Shown here in pieces: positions 50,295 through 61,800 of a DNA stretch of 64,000 bases. The DNA comes from Synchiropus splendidus. Lineage: Eukaryota; Chordata; Actinopteri; Syngnathiformes; Callionymidae. The stretch covers positions 29,105,001-29,169,000 of the forward strand of contig NC_071335.1 in assembly GCF_027744825.2 (NCBI RefSeq), written 5' to 3'. Position 1 is the first letter of the stretch, and every line of letters starts with the position of its first letter. The notes under the pieces were generated by a model, which was not told the DNA's origin, did not search any database, and was given only the letters and a program-made list of their open reading frames with translations. The translations under genes and the position numbers were made by a program.

Positions 50295-52578
50295 TTCATG
50301 AGTGAGAAGCAGCCTGCCTGTATGAAAGGATCATCTCTAAAATAATTTAGATATAAGGCAAAGTCATGATGAAAAATGAAAATCGATTCAATGGTCACTC
50401 GACAAATCTTGCTGAGTTGTTAAAAAGACAATGCAGTGTGAACTCAATTTCCCTAATCCTTGGCGTGGCTGGATAAGAGTTTTTTTGTTTGTTTTGAGCC
50501 TTTTTTCACCGAGATACTGGGTTCTTATTTCATCCAAGGGTTTAAATAACAATCCCAACTATTGATTTTTGCCAAGTTAATGATGGCGCATGATGTATTG
50601 ATCGAGCATTGAAAGTTTTCTTCTGCTGTGTTCCTCGCTTGAATTTTGCTTGCACTCGCCCAAAACCAATTCAGTGTCAGCTCATTTTATGCTGAGAGCA
50701 GTAGTATTTCTACCGTGCCCTTTTCAGCAGCCTTGAGTTGAAGATAGACTGTCGCCACTGGCGAGTCTTTCCAAGGTACACAAAATCAGACTTGCCCTTT
50801 TCACTTTCTGTTTTGCAGTAATAGCATGATGATTCTGTATGCATTTTTGATGGACTCGAGACTTGGGAGGCTTTGTCTCTTTTTTGCCTCGTGCCGCTTC
50901 TGCAGCAGGTTTGAAAACATCGATTCCTCACAACATGTGTCAGGGTGAATCCTGCTGAATATGGCGATGAACAACAAGACAAGTCATTTACTCGATCAAC
51001 TGACCACGTTTTTCTTTTAGACGGGCTTCGTTTATTGAAGAAAGCTGGACAAAAGAAACAAGGATGAATTAGAGTGCCCATGAAGTGGTGTCACGACGTG
51101 GCGTTAATAGCCTTTCAGAGTTCAACCTTGCAGCCGAGGAAGCGGCAAAACCCTGTTAAAGCATTCCTATAAGTGCCACTTCTTCAGAACGATTCCGCTT
51201 GTGTGTTATGTTGTAGTGTATGAAAAAAAACAGAACACCTAAGAGATGAATACAAGAAGAAAAATATGCATCTCCACATAAATGCATTCCGAATGATGAC
51301 TATTTGGTAATGAATATATGCTGCACTAATATGCGTACGTCTATATTAAAATACCTTATCTATTATTCAAATCCTGCTTCTTCAGAGCGCCTGTTGTTTC
51401 TCCATCTTTTTTCAACCTCATTCCCCTTCCGCTCCCAATTTTCCCTCGCTCTCCATTTGGCTTCCTTCCTGTTCTGTGTTCCTCTAAAAGCAGCAATGAC
51501 AATTCATGTTGCTTTATTAATCCTTTAAGCTTCTGGGAAGAGGCAGATACGCAAGGACTTAAATTCAAATCACTGGCTGCGGTTCCCAGTTGCAAAATCT
51601 GTTGACTGTTTAACCGCCTGCTTCGTTTTTGGTTGAAATAAATGCACAGTTATAATTGGGCTGAATTATTCTGGCTGTTGACATCGCATGTTAATATGTG
51701 TCTATCTAGCTGCATAATATTCACAATAAAGTTTAGAATTTATACTGCCCAAAAATAATAAAGTGATAGTGAAATACATCAGACCGTGAAACGTCTTGTG
51801 TCTCCCTTAAAAACACCGTCACCGGCCGTGCACTCGCTCGGTCTCATGTGAGACCGTAAAATTGTTGTGACACATCAAGACAGGAACCAGTGTTTTTGCG
51901 CAGCCGCGCCTGTCAGAGATTTCCATTACAAAGTCCTGCCATGAGTGTGGGAGAGTTTCGCTCCATTGAAAAGCAGACAAGCTACAAAATGCTAGTCAGA
52001 GCAAATCAATGTAGTGTTTGTCCTGCTAATAAGACTCGCCTTGAACGGTTAGCCTTTTTGTGTGAAAGATAGGACAGAGTTGAGATCAGACAGAATATAT
52101 ATGGGAATATATAATGAATTCAAATTAACCAACCATTTTTTTTTTCCTTTATATTTCTTCTTCTGTAGCCAACTGGCAACTGAAGATAGACTTCGTTGAC
52201 TGAAAACATTTTCAACCTTTTGCTTTTCTGATTATTTGCTAGATTCTATTTCCTCTCTCATTCTAGCTCAGCAGCTATTGGATATTCTTCGCCTCTTGGT
52301 TGTCTCCGACAGCAATGCCTGCATAAGGGGATTCGAACACTTCAGAGAATGTCGGTTACAGTTCGTAACCATAACGTTTTCCTCCCATGTGGTCAGACCT
52401 CTTTGCTATTGGATACAACTAAGAAGCAAAGCTGAGCAGAGCATGGAGTATCCAATAGCCCACTTCTGAGAATGGGAGTTACAGTTGGTAACCTTTACAG
52501 TTTGTTTGCTCTCATTTTGTCTTTACTCGCTCTGTGCTACATACGCAAGGAAGAGCACTCACTACTTATATATATATA
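50295..52578. other. Non-coding, nothing recognised
   Basis: No gene or family recognised. A T run lies at about 52137-52145. Confidence 0.45.
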
Positions 52579-53226
52579 CAGTGGTACCTCGGTTCTCGAC
52601 CACAGTCCGTTCCAGACGGCCGTTCGAGATGCAAATTGTTCGAAATCTGAATCAAATTTTCCCATTACAATGAATGGAAAAAGAACTAATGCGTTCCAAG
52701 CCTTAAAATAGTCTTTTGTAGGAGTGAATGTAGAGTGTCTGCTGCAGGTGCGCTGTTCCTCTATGTGTGTGGCCGCTGCATGTGGGAGGGGTTGCCGAGT
52801 GAGTGACGTCTCTCCAGAAGTGAAGAGGTGCCCGGTGCGTGTCCAGCTCTGAATGTGCGCTTCTGTGCAGTTTGGCTGTGACAAAGTCATAAACCAAGTC
52901 ACGCTCTGTCCCAGACTCGCCCCATCCCTGTCCCAGCTCCAGCCCACAACAGGACATCAAACCCTGGATGTGTGGAGAGCGAGCACCTCCCCTGTGACAC
53001 TCTACCACGGTCCAGTGTGGAGACAGGAAAGGTTTTACACCTCAATATGAAGAAAAAACAGTCAGTAAATGTAGCTAACGGGACACGTCTGCATACAGAG
53101 GCTGCGTTATACACAATAACAAAGCGCGTCGTGGGTCAGCTGATCGCTCCGCGCACGTTATGTTTTTTCCGGCTTATTTCGGGGGAGTTCGTCGAGTTCT
53201 GGATTTTCGTTCGAAATCGAAGCAAA

Positions 53227-53231
<5 letters not shown>
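52579..53231 (-). mobile_element. mariner/Tigger-type non-autonomous element, copy B
   Basis: Starts (plus strand) CAGTGGTACCTCGGTTCTCG directly after TA, the canonical Tigger-like terminus. Its body is the reverse complement of 26841-27494, with very few differences over several hundred bases (for example CCATTACAATGAATGGAAAA and TTTGGCTGTGACAAAGTC). The opposite end stops at TTTTCGTTCGAAATCGAAGC and runs into (TA)n instead of a terminus. Copies A and B have therefore lost opposite ends. The long shared minus-strand frame is not a recognised protein. Confidence 0.65.

Positions 53232-53317
<86 letters not shown>
53232..53317. repeat. (TA)n(GT)n compound microsatellite
   Basis: About 58 bases of TA followed by about 26 bases of GT, abutting the truncated end of Tigger-type copy B. 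Confidence 0.97.
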
Positions 53318-53320
<3 letters not shown>

Positions 53321-54814
53321 ATGCAACACAGTTCTTACAAATTACCAACAGATGGACCCCATAAACACCGCAGAAATCAATTAACATCCTAAACGTTAAT
53401 ATATATTTGACGGCACACGCGGTCATGAGTGATTACCGCCAGCTTAGACTGACATTTATTGGGCCGTTCACTGCCTTGCGTCGGTGTGTTGCTTTTTCTC
53501 GTCCAAATGAGAAACGAGCGGTGGAAAGCGGATCAATGAGACATTCATAAGACGACGTTGTGTCCCAACACCTCCCTCCCTCCCGATGAAACGATCGGGC
53601 AGCCGGCGCGGCGCCATCATTTCAACTAATTCAAACACTTCAGTCAAACTCTTCAGGGAGCCAGTGTTCTTGTCCTTTCTTTAAGAGCTTGACAGGAGCG
53701 AAAATAAAGATGGAGGGATGTCAAGAGGCAAATGTTTTTTTTTTGCTCCCCCTGCGGACATTCAAGGTTTGCCTTGAATGTGTGCCCTTGTGTGTGTGGC
53801 CGAGACGCATATGGAGACTATTACGGCATCCGGATACCAGTAACTGCCAGTTTGGGTTCAATAAGAACACTGTTCACCGGGTTTGAGTGTGTTGCATGAC
53901 TTGTTAGATTTTATCAACGATACTTTCCCACCGTTTTGCTGGATTTTTTTTTTTTTTTTTTAATGATGGTATGTCGGGGTTCACTGCAGTTGTGGGAATC
54001 TTTAGGGAGGGATATTTAGAAGGAGTAATGAGTGAGCGGAAATTAGTGAAACGGAACCTGTGATAGAGGAGATGGATGAGTGTTCGCTGAAGGTGAAAGC
54101 GGGAACTTTTCCCCCACAGTACTTTCTCGTACGTATTCCTCCTATGTGTAAACTGCTCCTTCATCCATTGTTACCTCTAATAATAAGAAGGGATTCAGAG
54201 AGTGTTGACCTTCATGAAGCTGCTTGACTTGCAACTAGATTTTGACTGTTTTTAATTCTTTTTTTTACCTAATGTTAGCGCTCTACATTCTATTCATCCA
54301 AATACCTCGATCTGTTTTTTTAGCATTTGAAATATCAATGATCGCTATAAGCTGAATGGGACATCTGGTCGCCGTAGAGTTCCGGACATTTTGACACACT
54401 GTTCTTGTCTGAGGTTGAGCTGATTCTATTTTCAATTTTGATGCCTTGTTTTCACCGTATCCTTGTTAGTATGCAACTCTCAAAATTAATATGCTGTACA
54501 TCTTAGATTTCTAAGCATATATCACTCTGCTAGCCAACAGGTGATTGTGATTGTGATCCACCATTTCTTATGATACGCTAAATAAATATACATTTAAAAC
54601 AGGCGAAATTGAATTGACAGTTCAAATGCAAGGAGTTCTAAAGTCATAAAAGGTAAACGTCTAGCGTTCCAAGCGGCTGGAGTGAGAAGCGAGACACGTG
54701 GGACACGTTCGGACGTTCTCTTCAGTGAGTAGCGCAGGATATTAGTTGACATTCATATGTGGCTGGCCTTCTTACTGAGCAACAGAACACGCATGGTGTA
54801 CATGCAAAACGAAA
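53318..54814. other. Non-coding, nothing recognised
   Basis: 53400-53620 is richer in CpG than its surroundings, without a gene. A poly-T run lies at about 53944-53961. Confidence 0.4.
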
Positions 54815-54893
54815 GGTGCGCCACCATCCCATGGCTTACCAACCCCAACCTCTGTCTTTCTTTCACGTGACGCTCTGCCCACAGCGTCAGGAA
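54815..54893 (+). repeat. Unnamed dispersed repeat, copy 2
   Basis: GCGCCACCATCCCATGGCTT, CCAACCTCTGTCTTTCTTTC, ACGTGACGCTCTGCC and GTCAGGAAG align with 44550-44623. The similarity seems confined to these roughly 75 bases. Confidence 0.55.
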
Positions 54894-56524
54894 GTGCTGT
54901 GGATGTCGGAACATTGAAAATCTAGTTCACCTTCCTATGACGTCGGCATAGGACGCAAAAATCCACTTTCATGTCGTCAGTATATTATGCCATGGGAGTG
55001 AGGATGGGTTGCATCTCTCATTTGGCAACTGTCACAATAAAGTATTCATGCAGAGAAAAGAAATGACTCGTATTAATATGTTCTCTGTGCGTAGACCATG
55101 ATACAGTCGGTGTTTTGGCTCGGTCCCATTTGGATATCAAAACAGAGATCTGAAACTGAGATAGAAAACGCATTATTAAAAGAATTAAAAACTTCAGACT
55201 ACAGCGGATTCTGCCAGATTTCACTTTAATGCCTTCTAAAGCAAAATATAAAAAGCTAATGAAATGTCACCGAGTGCTTCTTCGCTGATTAATTCCGACG
55301 ATATATTTCTGTCTGAGATATGGGCACGTTGAAACAGAAGTTGGGGTTTGAAGACAAATAGCCTCAATTTACAGCAGCAAATTAAAAGTCTTATCTTCAA
55401 CAGTCAGAGTGTATTTCCATTTCCTCTTTACATTAAATAATTCCCTGAGAGCTTCTACTGGAAATGGAAGCCAAAACTTTTGCAAGTTAAAATCTAATGG
55501 AGATTTCAACGCTGGGGAACTTTTCCGGCTGCACTGTCACAGCAGTAGGTTAAGGTTGAAGATGGATGCTCAAGTGCACGATAAGAGGAGAGATTAACAT
55601 TTGCGCGTGATGCTGAATCATGTAGCGCACACACATCCCCGCCAGACCTACTGTGACTTACTATTTTCATGTGTGAAAAGTGTACGACGGAAGATTGGTA
55701 TCGAATTCATACTTATATATCACCTCCCAAGCTCTTCGCATCGCCTTTCTTTCCTTTGGATTTGGCTTGATAAAGAACAGTTTGCACTCACTGGCAATGC
55801 TCTGTGAGGAATTCCAGACTGAAACCTCCTTTCAGGTGCCACAAGAAAATTGCTTTAATTTGGAGTCGAGAGATGGCAACACATGAAATTGTACACAGTT
55901 AATTATCATCTTGTCTCTTTGACTTAGTGAATATGTTTTCCATTGAGACGCTCAGGTCTCATTTCTTAAATTCACTCTAAAATAAAGAAATTTATAAACG
56001 CAGTATGTTATGATTCCGGCATGAAGAGGAACTAAAGATAGTGTCTTGTTGACAAGGGATAGTGACGGCGCTTCGTGTGAAGTGGAAAGTTACTGTTTGA
56101 AGCATGTTTAAAACATGAAGGTGATGTATGGATCATTTGCTGGTCAAGACCGAGCTTGAGTTTATGAGCAAGAATGTGTTGTGAAACAGGATGTAGTGAA
56201 TTTGTTTCAGTCTCTTGGTTCTTTTCCAAGACAATCTCCCAGGTATTGTTGTCTGAAGCTGAACTTTGGTCTTCACATACATTCATTAACTAACTCAATT
56301 TGCTTCACTTTTTCCAACTGAGTATTAAGTTGGAGGTGATACTTAAACAATAACCTGTGCGGTGTGTGGTTTCACCGTAATGGGTGTTGAAATCCAAAGA
56401 TTCCAGAGCACCAAATGTCATGTGATGGACTCCCGTGTGACGCCACTCTTTCCATTAAATTCCAAATAATAGATATCACAACTCTAGGGAAATTGCAGAC
56501 ATGAGTGGTTGCACCATGGTATTT
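54894..56524. other. Non-coding, nothing recognised
   Basis: Short frames only, no family recognised. Confidence 0.45.
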
Positions 56525-56659
56525 CAAAACTCTGAGAGAACTCAGAGACCAAGACATAATCGAGACTGTAGAGTATCAAGGCATTTGGAGATCAAGGCCA
56601 AGATGAGACCAAGACATTTAGAGGTCCAGACCGAGACAAGACCAAGACAGTGTATACAA
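56525..56659 (+). repeat. Degenerate AGACCAAGA-type repeat
   Basis: Repeated GAGACCAAGAC and GAGACAAGACCAAGAC motifs. The same pattern resumes at about 56928-56950 (CTTGAGACCAAGACCAA) beyond the miniature element at 56660-56837, which suggests that the element landed inside it. Confidence 0.6.
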
Positions 56660-56837
56660 TGGGTCTCAAACTGATCCTCAAATGAGCCACGGTAGGTGTG
56701 GGTACACGTTGCTTAACCAGTAAGGCGTCAGTTGAAACAAACAGTCTTCAGACACGTTATTGGTGTTTGTGTATCCTCCAGATTAGTTAGGACCAAAAAA
56801 ACACTGTGGCTCTTTTGTGGATCAGTTTGAGACCCCA
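56660..56837 (+). mobile_element. Miniature inverted-repeat element (GGGTCTCAAAC type)
   Basis: The left arm TGGGTCTCAAACTGATCCTC (with AAATGAGCCAC) and right arm GTGGCTCTTTTGTGGATCAG (with TTTGAGACCCCA) are inverse complements over about 32 bases with few mismatches. Total length about 178 bases, no coding capacity. The GTCTCAAACTG-type end is common among animal non-autonomous hAT elements, but I found no 8-bp duplication to confirm it. Confidence 0.65.
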
Positions 56838-57056
56838 CATAAATCAAAGAAAAAACACAACAAAAGTGAACAAAAAGCAAAAGCACTTCTTTACTATTTA
56901 TACTTACTCGTCTGTCTATAAACGTAGTCTTGAGACCAAGACCAATCTGGAGTACTGCGGAACTATTCTGAAGTAAGTATAGTGAGAAGAGAGTGACACA
57001 AACACTCAGATCAGGGAACAATGGAGCGTGAAATGTGTTTTCACTACGTGCCAACA

Positions 57057-57215
57057 CAGTGGGTTTCATGAAACAATTGTCCTCGAAATCGAAATCTTTG
57101 GATTTGAACAATCATTTCAATGGAACTTAAAGTCATTTTTAAACCAAGAGCGCCCCCCTGACAGAGTTCAGAAAATGTGGACACTGTTTAATGACGCATC
57201 ATGAGTCCATCACTA
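57057..57215 (-). mobile_element. hAT-like miniature element, copy 6
   Basis: Reverse orientation relative to copy 1: TTTAAACCAAGAGCGCCC is the inverse of the GGCGCTCTTGGTTTA core, and the preceding CAATGGAACTTAAAGTCATT matches the AATGATGTGATGTTCCATT region. It ends GACACTGTTTAATGACGCAT and CATCACT. The other end has GGGTTTCATGAAAC. No target duplication recognised. Confidence 0.55.
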
Positions 57216-57546
57216 CTTCTTGCTACATTCACTTTTTGAGGTCATTTTTTCACAGATGATAGTTGTGGACGCAGCCATTGCTTTTCTTTGCTGACAGAGG
57301 GAGGAGGGGGTCATAATTCAAGCTCACACTCCGAAAAACACTGATGAGGTCTAATGTTTTGCGGAAGCAAATTCCCGCCTTCATGGCTTCATCCTGGTGG
57401 ATTTCATGTTTAGAGGGCAACCTCAAGAGTGTAGCCCATTTAACACAATTTAAACCGGCTTAATGTAGTTCAAGTTTCTACTTCATAAGAGGTTGTTGTT
57501 GTTTATTTTGCTTCACTGGAAGGTGAAGATTAACAGAAGCAAGGGA

Positions 57547-57549
<3 letters not shown>

Positions 57550-57589
<40 letters not shown>
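57550..57589. repeat. (TA)n microsatellite
   Basis: About 40 bases of alternating TA. Confidence 0.97.
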
Positions 57590-57593
<4 letters not shown>

Positions 57594-58155
57594 CTTTTAA
57601 CCCCCTTTTTCCCTCCGTTTTTAACCCCCTCCACTGGGTTAGATGTTAACTCTGCTTGAATTCAAGCGTGACATTCCTCCTGTGATGCAGGCCATGAGAA
57701 TGTTTATACATGTGAGCGCTAATTTCCCCCCCGTCTCGCGCTACTCTCTCCAACGGCCCAGGTAGAGTTATCTGCTGAGAGCTAAACTTTGACCTCAAAC
57801 AGGAAACCCGAGCCTCTCACAAATGCCTCGAACGAAGAGGAAAGTGTGCAGGATGGTTTATTGTGTCAAGGGGAGGAGGGAGCGGCGGTGAAACACATGA
57901 AGCGAGCGCTACATTTTTGGGCCTTATTGAATAAGTTGTTGATTATTGCTGGAGCTAGTGGCTGGAGAGAGCGTGTGTTTTCCAGCCAGGGCAGTTAATG
58001 TAATTGAATGCAGCTGTCGGGCTTCTCTGCACAGAGCTTAGTGTCTGGGAATGGAGCAGAGTTCTGGCCGAGACCTGCTTACAAAGGGAAATGGGGAAGG
58101 AACGGGGGCATCTGTGTTACATGTGCACATACGCCTGTGTGAGAGGGGTAAAATA

Positions 58156-58177
58156 AACACACACACACACACACACA
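58156..58177. repeat. (AC)n microsatellite
   Basis: Eleven AC units. Confidence 0.95.
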
Positions 58178-60349
58178 ACACGAACACACATGACTGGCTG
58201 CTGAGCCCTCAGGTCGGGAACGGATATGCATGAATGGAAGCAAGCTTGGCATGAAGTGATCAACGGAGCAACAGCTGTCCCGGACTGCGTCGTGCTACAA
58301 CAATAACAGAAAACTCTTCCAAGGTTTAGAGTAGCACCGCTACCTGATAGCGATTCGCAGCTCATTGGAGTTGGTGGGAAATAAGGAACGGCTCAGAAGG
58401 ATTGCTCCAAGGTTAGCACAGCTGCGGATCTTATCCGCGTCCGCCTCGGCGCTGACCTACAAAACAAGATCCGGTCCCATGGATCACGGAATTGAAAGAC
58501 CAAAATTTGCGATGTCCTTTGGTCTAATCGGCTATCTTGAATGTCCTCATTAAATTCGATCCATAGAGCGACATGCGGGTTCAAACAAAGCTTGTTCGCT
58601 ACTTGCTAATCATTGTTCCTTTTAGCTCTCCAATTAGCGCCAGTATTAACCGCCGCTATGCCGGCGGGAAAGGAAAGGGAGGCCAAATCGTTTTCTGACT
58701 CACAGGTGTCGCGCATCTGACTAGTCGTGTTGGTTGGGGGGTGAGGGGTAGACGGGGGTCCAGGCGTTCGCTATTTTTCGTCAATCTGCTTGTTTAGACG
58801 GAGACCAATTATACCAGTGTCAAGCACTGATAAGAAACATGATGGAGGGATGAGATAAAGAGGAAAACACGTAGAGTTGGGGAGGCAATTAAGCTGATTC
58901 AGGAGAAAGACAGCTGAAAGGAGGACAAGGCCTGGAAAAAAAAAAAAAAGCAGTTGAGATTGTTAGGAGTCGCAACTAAAGAAAGACACTGTGAAGAAGT
59001 TGAAATGGGAGACAAGGGAAAGGTGCTCGGTGGGTCGGATGAAGAAGTGGTGCATCAGCAGAAGATGAACAAAAGGGAGGGGGGGTATATCTGGTTCCCA
59101 TGAATTTGTCATTCCCTGGAGAGCTGAGTGATCTCTGGAGCACCCTCATCCTGTTGATCTTAAAATAGACACTGATGGGAAATACCATATAGATCGGCAA
59201 AAAAAAAAAAAGTGTGATAACTTCCAGTTGCAGTGGATGTAACAGGATATTTTTAAAGTTAAAACACAAACTTTCACGCCTTTTTTTTGTCAACATTTAC
59301 ACACAATATGTAAATACCTATAATAATATATAATCTAAAATAATATTGTTTACGATTTTTATCATAGATGATCTTTTTTTTTTTTTCTTGATGCGTTCAC
59401 TCTATCGTCTTTCGAAAGGCAATGAGCTGTTCCTTAGTGTGTAGTTGACATAATCGGAACATGGCCTACTTGGAGGCTGATTTAATAGGAAGACAAGATG
59501 ACAGTCAAGGTCAAGAGGGATAACAAAATATTACGCACCAAGCCATGAATAACTTCCTACTGATGAGAAATCTGCCTCTGTGTGTAACTGCGCTCAGGTT
59601 CGACCCTGGACACAGAACGATTGTGGCTGGTGCCTTTAATACAAATGAAAGAAGTGTTGCCTTTGAAGGCTAATAGTAGCAGCAAGTGTCTGGTCCTGGT
59701 TCTTTTATGATCCCGACCAAGCCGTCCAGCTGTTGTGAATTTACCGAGTGGTCTACCCGCTTGCTGTGCTGGTGACTTTTGGGGTGGGGCTCTTAGCTTC
59801 ACAGGCCTGACAGCTGTTAGTGATCGACTACGGGATTCCAGAGCAAAATTCAACACGGAACTAAGTAAATATACTGGAAACATTAGGCCCCATCAATGTG
59901 AGCCGTGTTTACCATATTAAGAGGGTTATTCAGGGGATCGGATTTCCACTATAGTGTTTTGCTTTAGTGGCTATCTGTGGAGACAATCCAGCTTTGCATG
60001 TGGAGTAAAATCAATCCAGAGATATCAAGCTTCTTTGTCTTTCATGGTTTCCCATCAGTGCTGCCAGGTGCGTGGTGAAGACTGAACTGCACCATAATTT
60101 GACCCTGTCGGCAATGTGAAATCAATTACGCTTCAAAGGGACAAATGTGCAATGACTTGGTCATTCTGAGAATGCATGGTTGTATTTTTGTGGATTTGTT
60201 ATTATTATTTTAAACCCGGGTTCATGTCCTGCTCATAGCCCGAGTTTATGATGAAGTCTTCGTTCTCCTCTCATTCCGTTTCATATAGATATCCAGGATG
60301 TTACTACTGCTGATGCAACATTTGTTTGTATGTTGAGTATCTATGCTTT

Positions 60350-60374
60350 AAAAAAAAAAAAAAAAAAAAAAAAA
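60350..60374. repeat. poly-A run
   Basis: About 25 A residues on the plus strand. It may be the tail of an unrecognised plus-strand retroposed sequence. Confidence 0.9.
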
Positions 60375-60535
60375 GTACTTTGATGTGAATGAAAGACTGG
60401 AACTATATTTAGATAGATAGAAACCATCTAAATAAAGAGGTGCAACTCACTTTACTTGTCATAATAAAACAAAATACTCACTGACAAATAATAAGGGTGA
60501 TAATAATAATAATAATCGAGATATATCTAGGGCCA

Positions 60536-60780
60536 TATAGAATAGAATAGAATTGAATTGAATAGCCTTTATTGTCCTTGTACAGTGTACAAGGACGATT
60601 TGAGCGCTACTTCCTTGGTGCAAACAATTTAAAAAGATTATATCAAAATAATCAAGCAAGTAGAAAACAACAAGTAGGTAGTAATAAATAATATATACAC
60701 AAGTAGCAGCAGTAAAAAGAGCAGCAGCAGTAAAAATTGTTTGACTGTGCTGGTAAAACCCACTGGCTAGGACAACAGGC
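60536..60780 (-). mobile_element. LINE-type 3-prime tail with (ATTCT)n end
   Basis: On the minus strand the region runs GGTAGTGCTCAAAT-like sequence into GTCCTTGTACACTGTACAAG, then GACAATAAAGGCTATTCAAT and a TTCTA-rich simple tail. Fish retroelement copies commonly end in ACAATGACAATAAAGGCTAT followed by TTCTA repeats. A perfect 10-base hairpin (60574-60583 with 60587-60596) sits just before the tail. The 212-codon minus-strand frame across it (60459-61097) is hydrophobic by composition, has no known motif and includes the tail itself, so I do not call it a gene. Confidence 0.5.
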
Positions 60781-61551
60781 GACCAAGACCAGCCATCAGG
60801 TGGCGCCTGGGCACTGAACAACATCCATTCATGGCCATGGATTGTGTCCCTAGAGGCAAAAGAAAAATGGATGAATCCAGTTGAAGATAATAATATAAAG
60901 AAAGATAAGAGAGTCATGCATAACATTACAGTTACAGTATCCCCTGACAGTGCGAGGATTACCGAAGACAGAAGGTTGGAAGAACACCTGAGCAGATCAG
61001 CAAGATACAAAGTGCAACAGTAAGCAAGGAGTCCGAAAGAACCAGGGAGAAAGAAACGAATAAACAAAGGTGCAGAAATCTGAAAATCACAGCTCACATG
61101 GAGGTCAGCACAATCCTAGGGTGAAATAAATAAACATTTATAAACGTTTCAAGGAAACGGGGAGTGGGCCTCCACCAGTCAGAAAACTTGACGCTCCAGC
61201 ACTCTAGACTGGAACCAGGTGCAATATAAAGCCCGCCGCCTCAGGCACTCCGGTTCCAGCTGGGTGCCATTAGTGAAGCTCGAGAGAGCTGCAGAGGACG
61301 GAAGTGTGCCAACAAAATAGAACCAAAATAAAAGCAGATCCACACAGATGCAGACCACGATAAATAAATAAGGATTCTCCTTGTGTCTTCCTGGGAGCTT
61401 TTAATTGAAAGAGATTTTAGATGTTTTTGGCCCAGTAAACCTTGTTGAAAGAAAGCCCACATTCACAGTAATGATCTCCCTGATCATGGACCATTCTCCG
61501 AAATCTAATTTTGAGTTGAGGTCTTCTGAAATTTGAGGTCAAAAACACATT
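60781..61551. other. Non-coding, possible retroelement flank
   Basis: Lies between the LINE tail and the reverse-transcriptase scrap. 61280-61350 (AACAAAATAGAACCAAAATA and AGCAGATCCACACAGATGC) looks like worn repeat, but I cannot name it. Confidence 0.35.
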
Positions 61552-61800
61552 GTGGATTCATTTCAACCTGGTTTCAATCTATTACAGAACGCTACACAAA
61601 CTGCCCTTTTCAAGGAAACCAGTGCCCTCCTTCTAGCAGACAGCCACAAGAGCTCCATTATTTTTTTTGTGGACATCAGTGCAGCTTTTGACACCAGTGA
61701 TGGTGAAATTTCTCAGGCCCACCTCTGCTCTTGGGTGGAAATCAATGGCACTGCACAAGCTTTGGTGATTTACACAACCTTATTCGCGTGTTCATATTAG
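61552..61800 (+). pseudogene. LINE reverse-transcriptase fragment (L2/CR1 type)
   Basis: The plus-strand frame reads FQPGFNLLQNATQTALFKET, then SALLLADSHKSSIIFFVDIS and AAFDT. This follows the L2/CR1-type order QSGFRP-HSTETALLKV-NDLLLA-D-G, then LLDLSAAFDT, which is motif A of the polymerase with its catalytic aspartate (residue 41 of the frame). After a gap, INGTAQALVIYT recalls the GTALQWFxSYL block. The H of DTVDH is lost, about 30 residues are missing and the frame stops at 61800. It is a dead scrap on the opposite strand to the RTE-type fragments. Confidence 0.65.

Larger units (their letters stand above)
57216..60349. other. Non-coding, nothing recognised
   Basis: Contains the microsatellites listed separately and otherwise no recognised family or exon. 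A runs lie at 58936-58949 and 59199-59211, and a T run at 59373-59387. Confidence 0.4.

Noticed and set aside
49885..50398. YIYIYI-rich frames in the AT palindrome region
   Set aside because: Direct translation of (AT)n; not proteins.
52537..53008. Conserved 100-codon frame shared by 26841-27494 and 52579-53231, as a transposon protein
   Set aside because: Amino-acid identity simply follows the near identity of the DNA of two recent copies. It shows no transposase or DNA-binding motif, and other frames are conserved equally.
60459..61097. 212-codon minus-strand frame with apparent hydrophobic segments
   Set aside because: It spans a retroelement tail with a TTCTA simple repeat. The hydrophobic residues come from AT-rich codons, and there is no motif.
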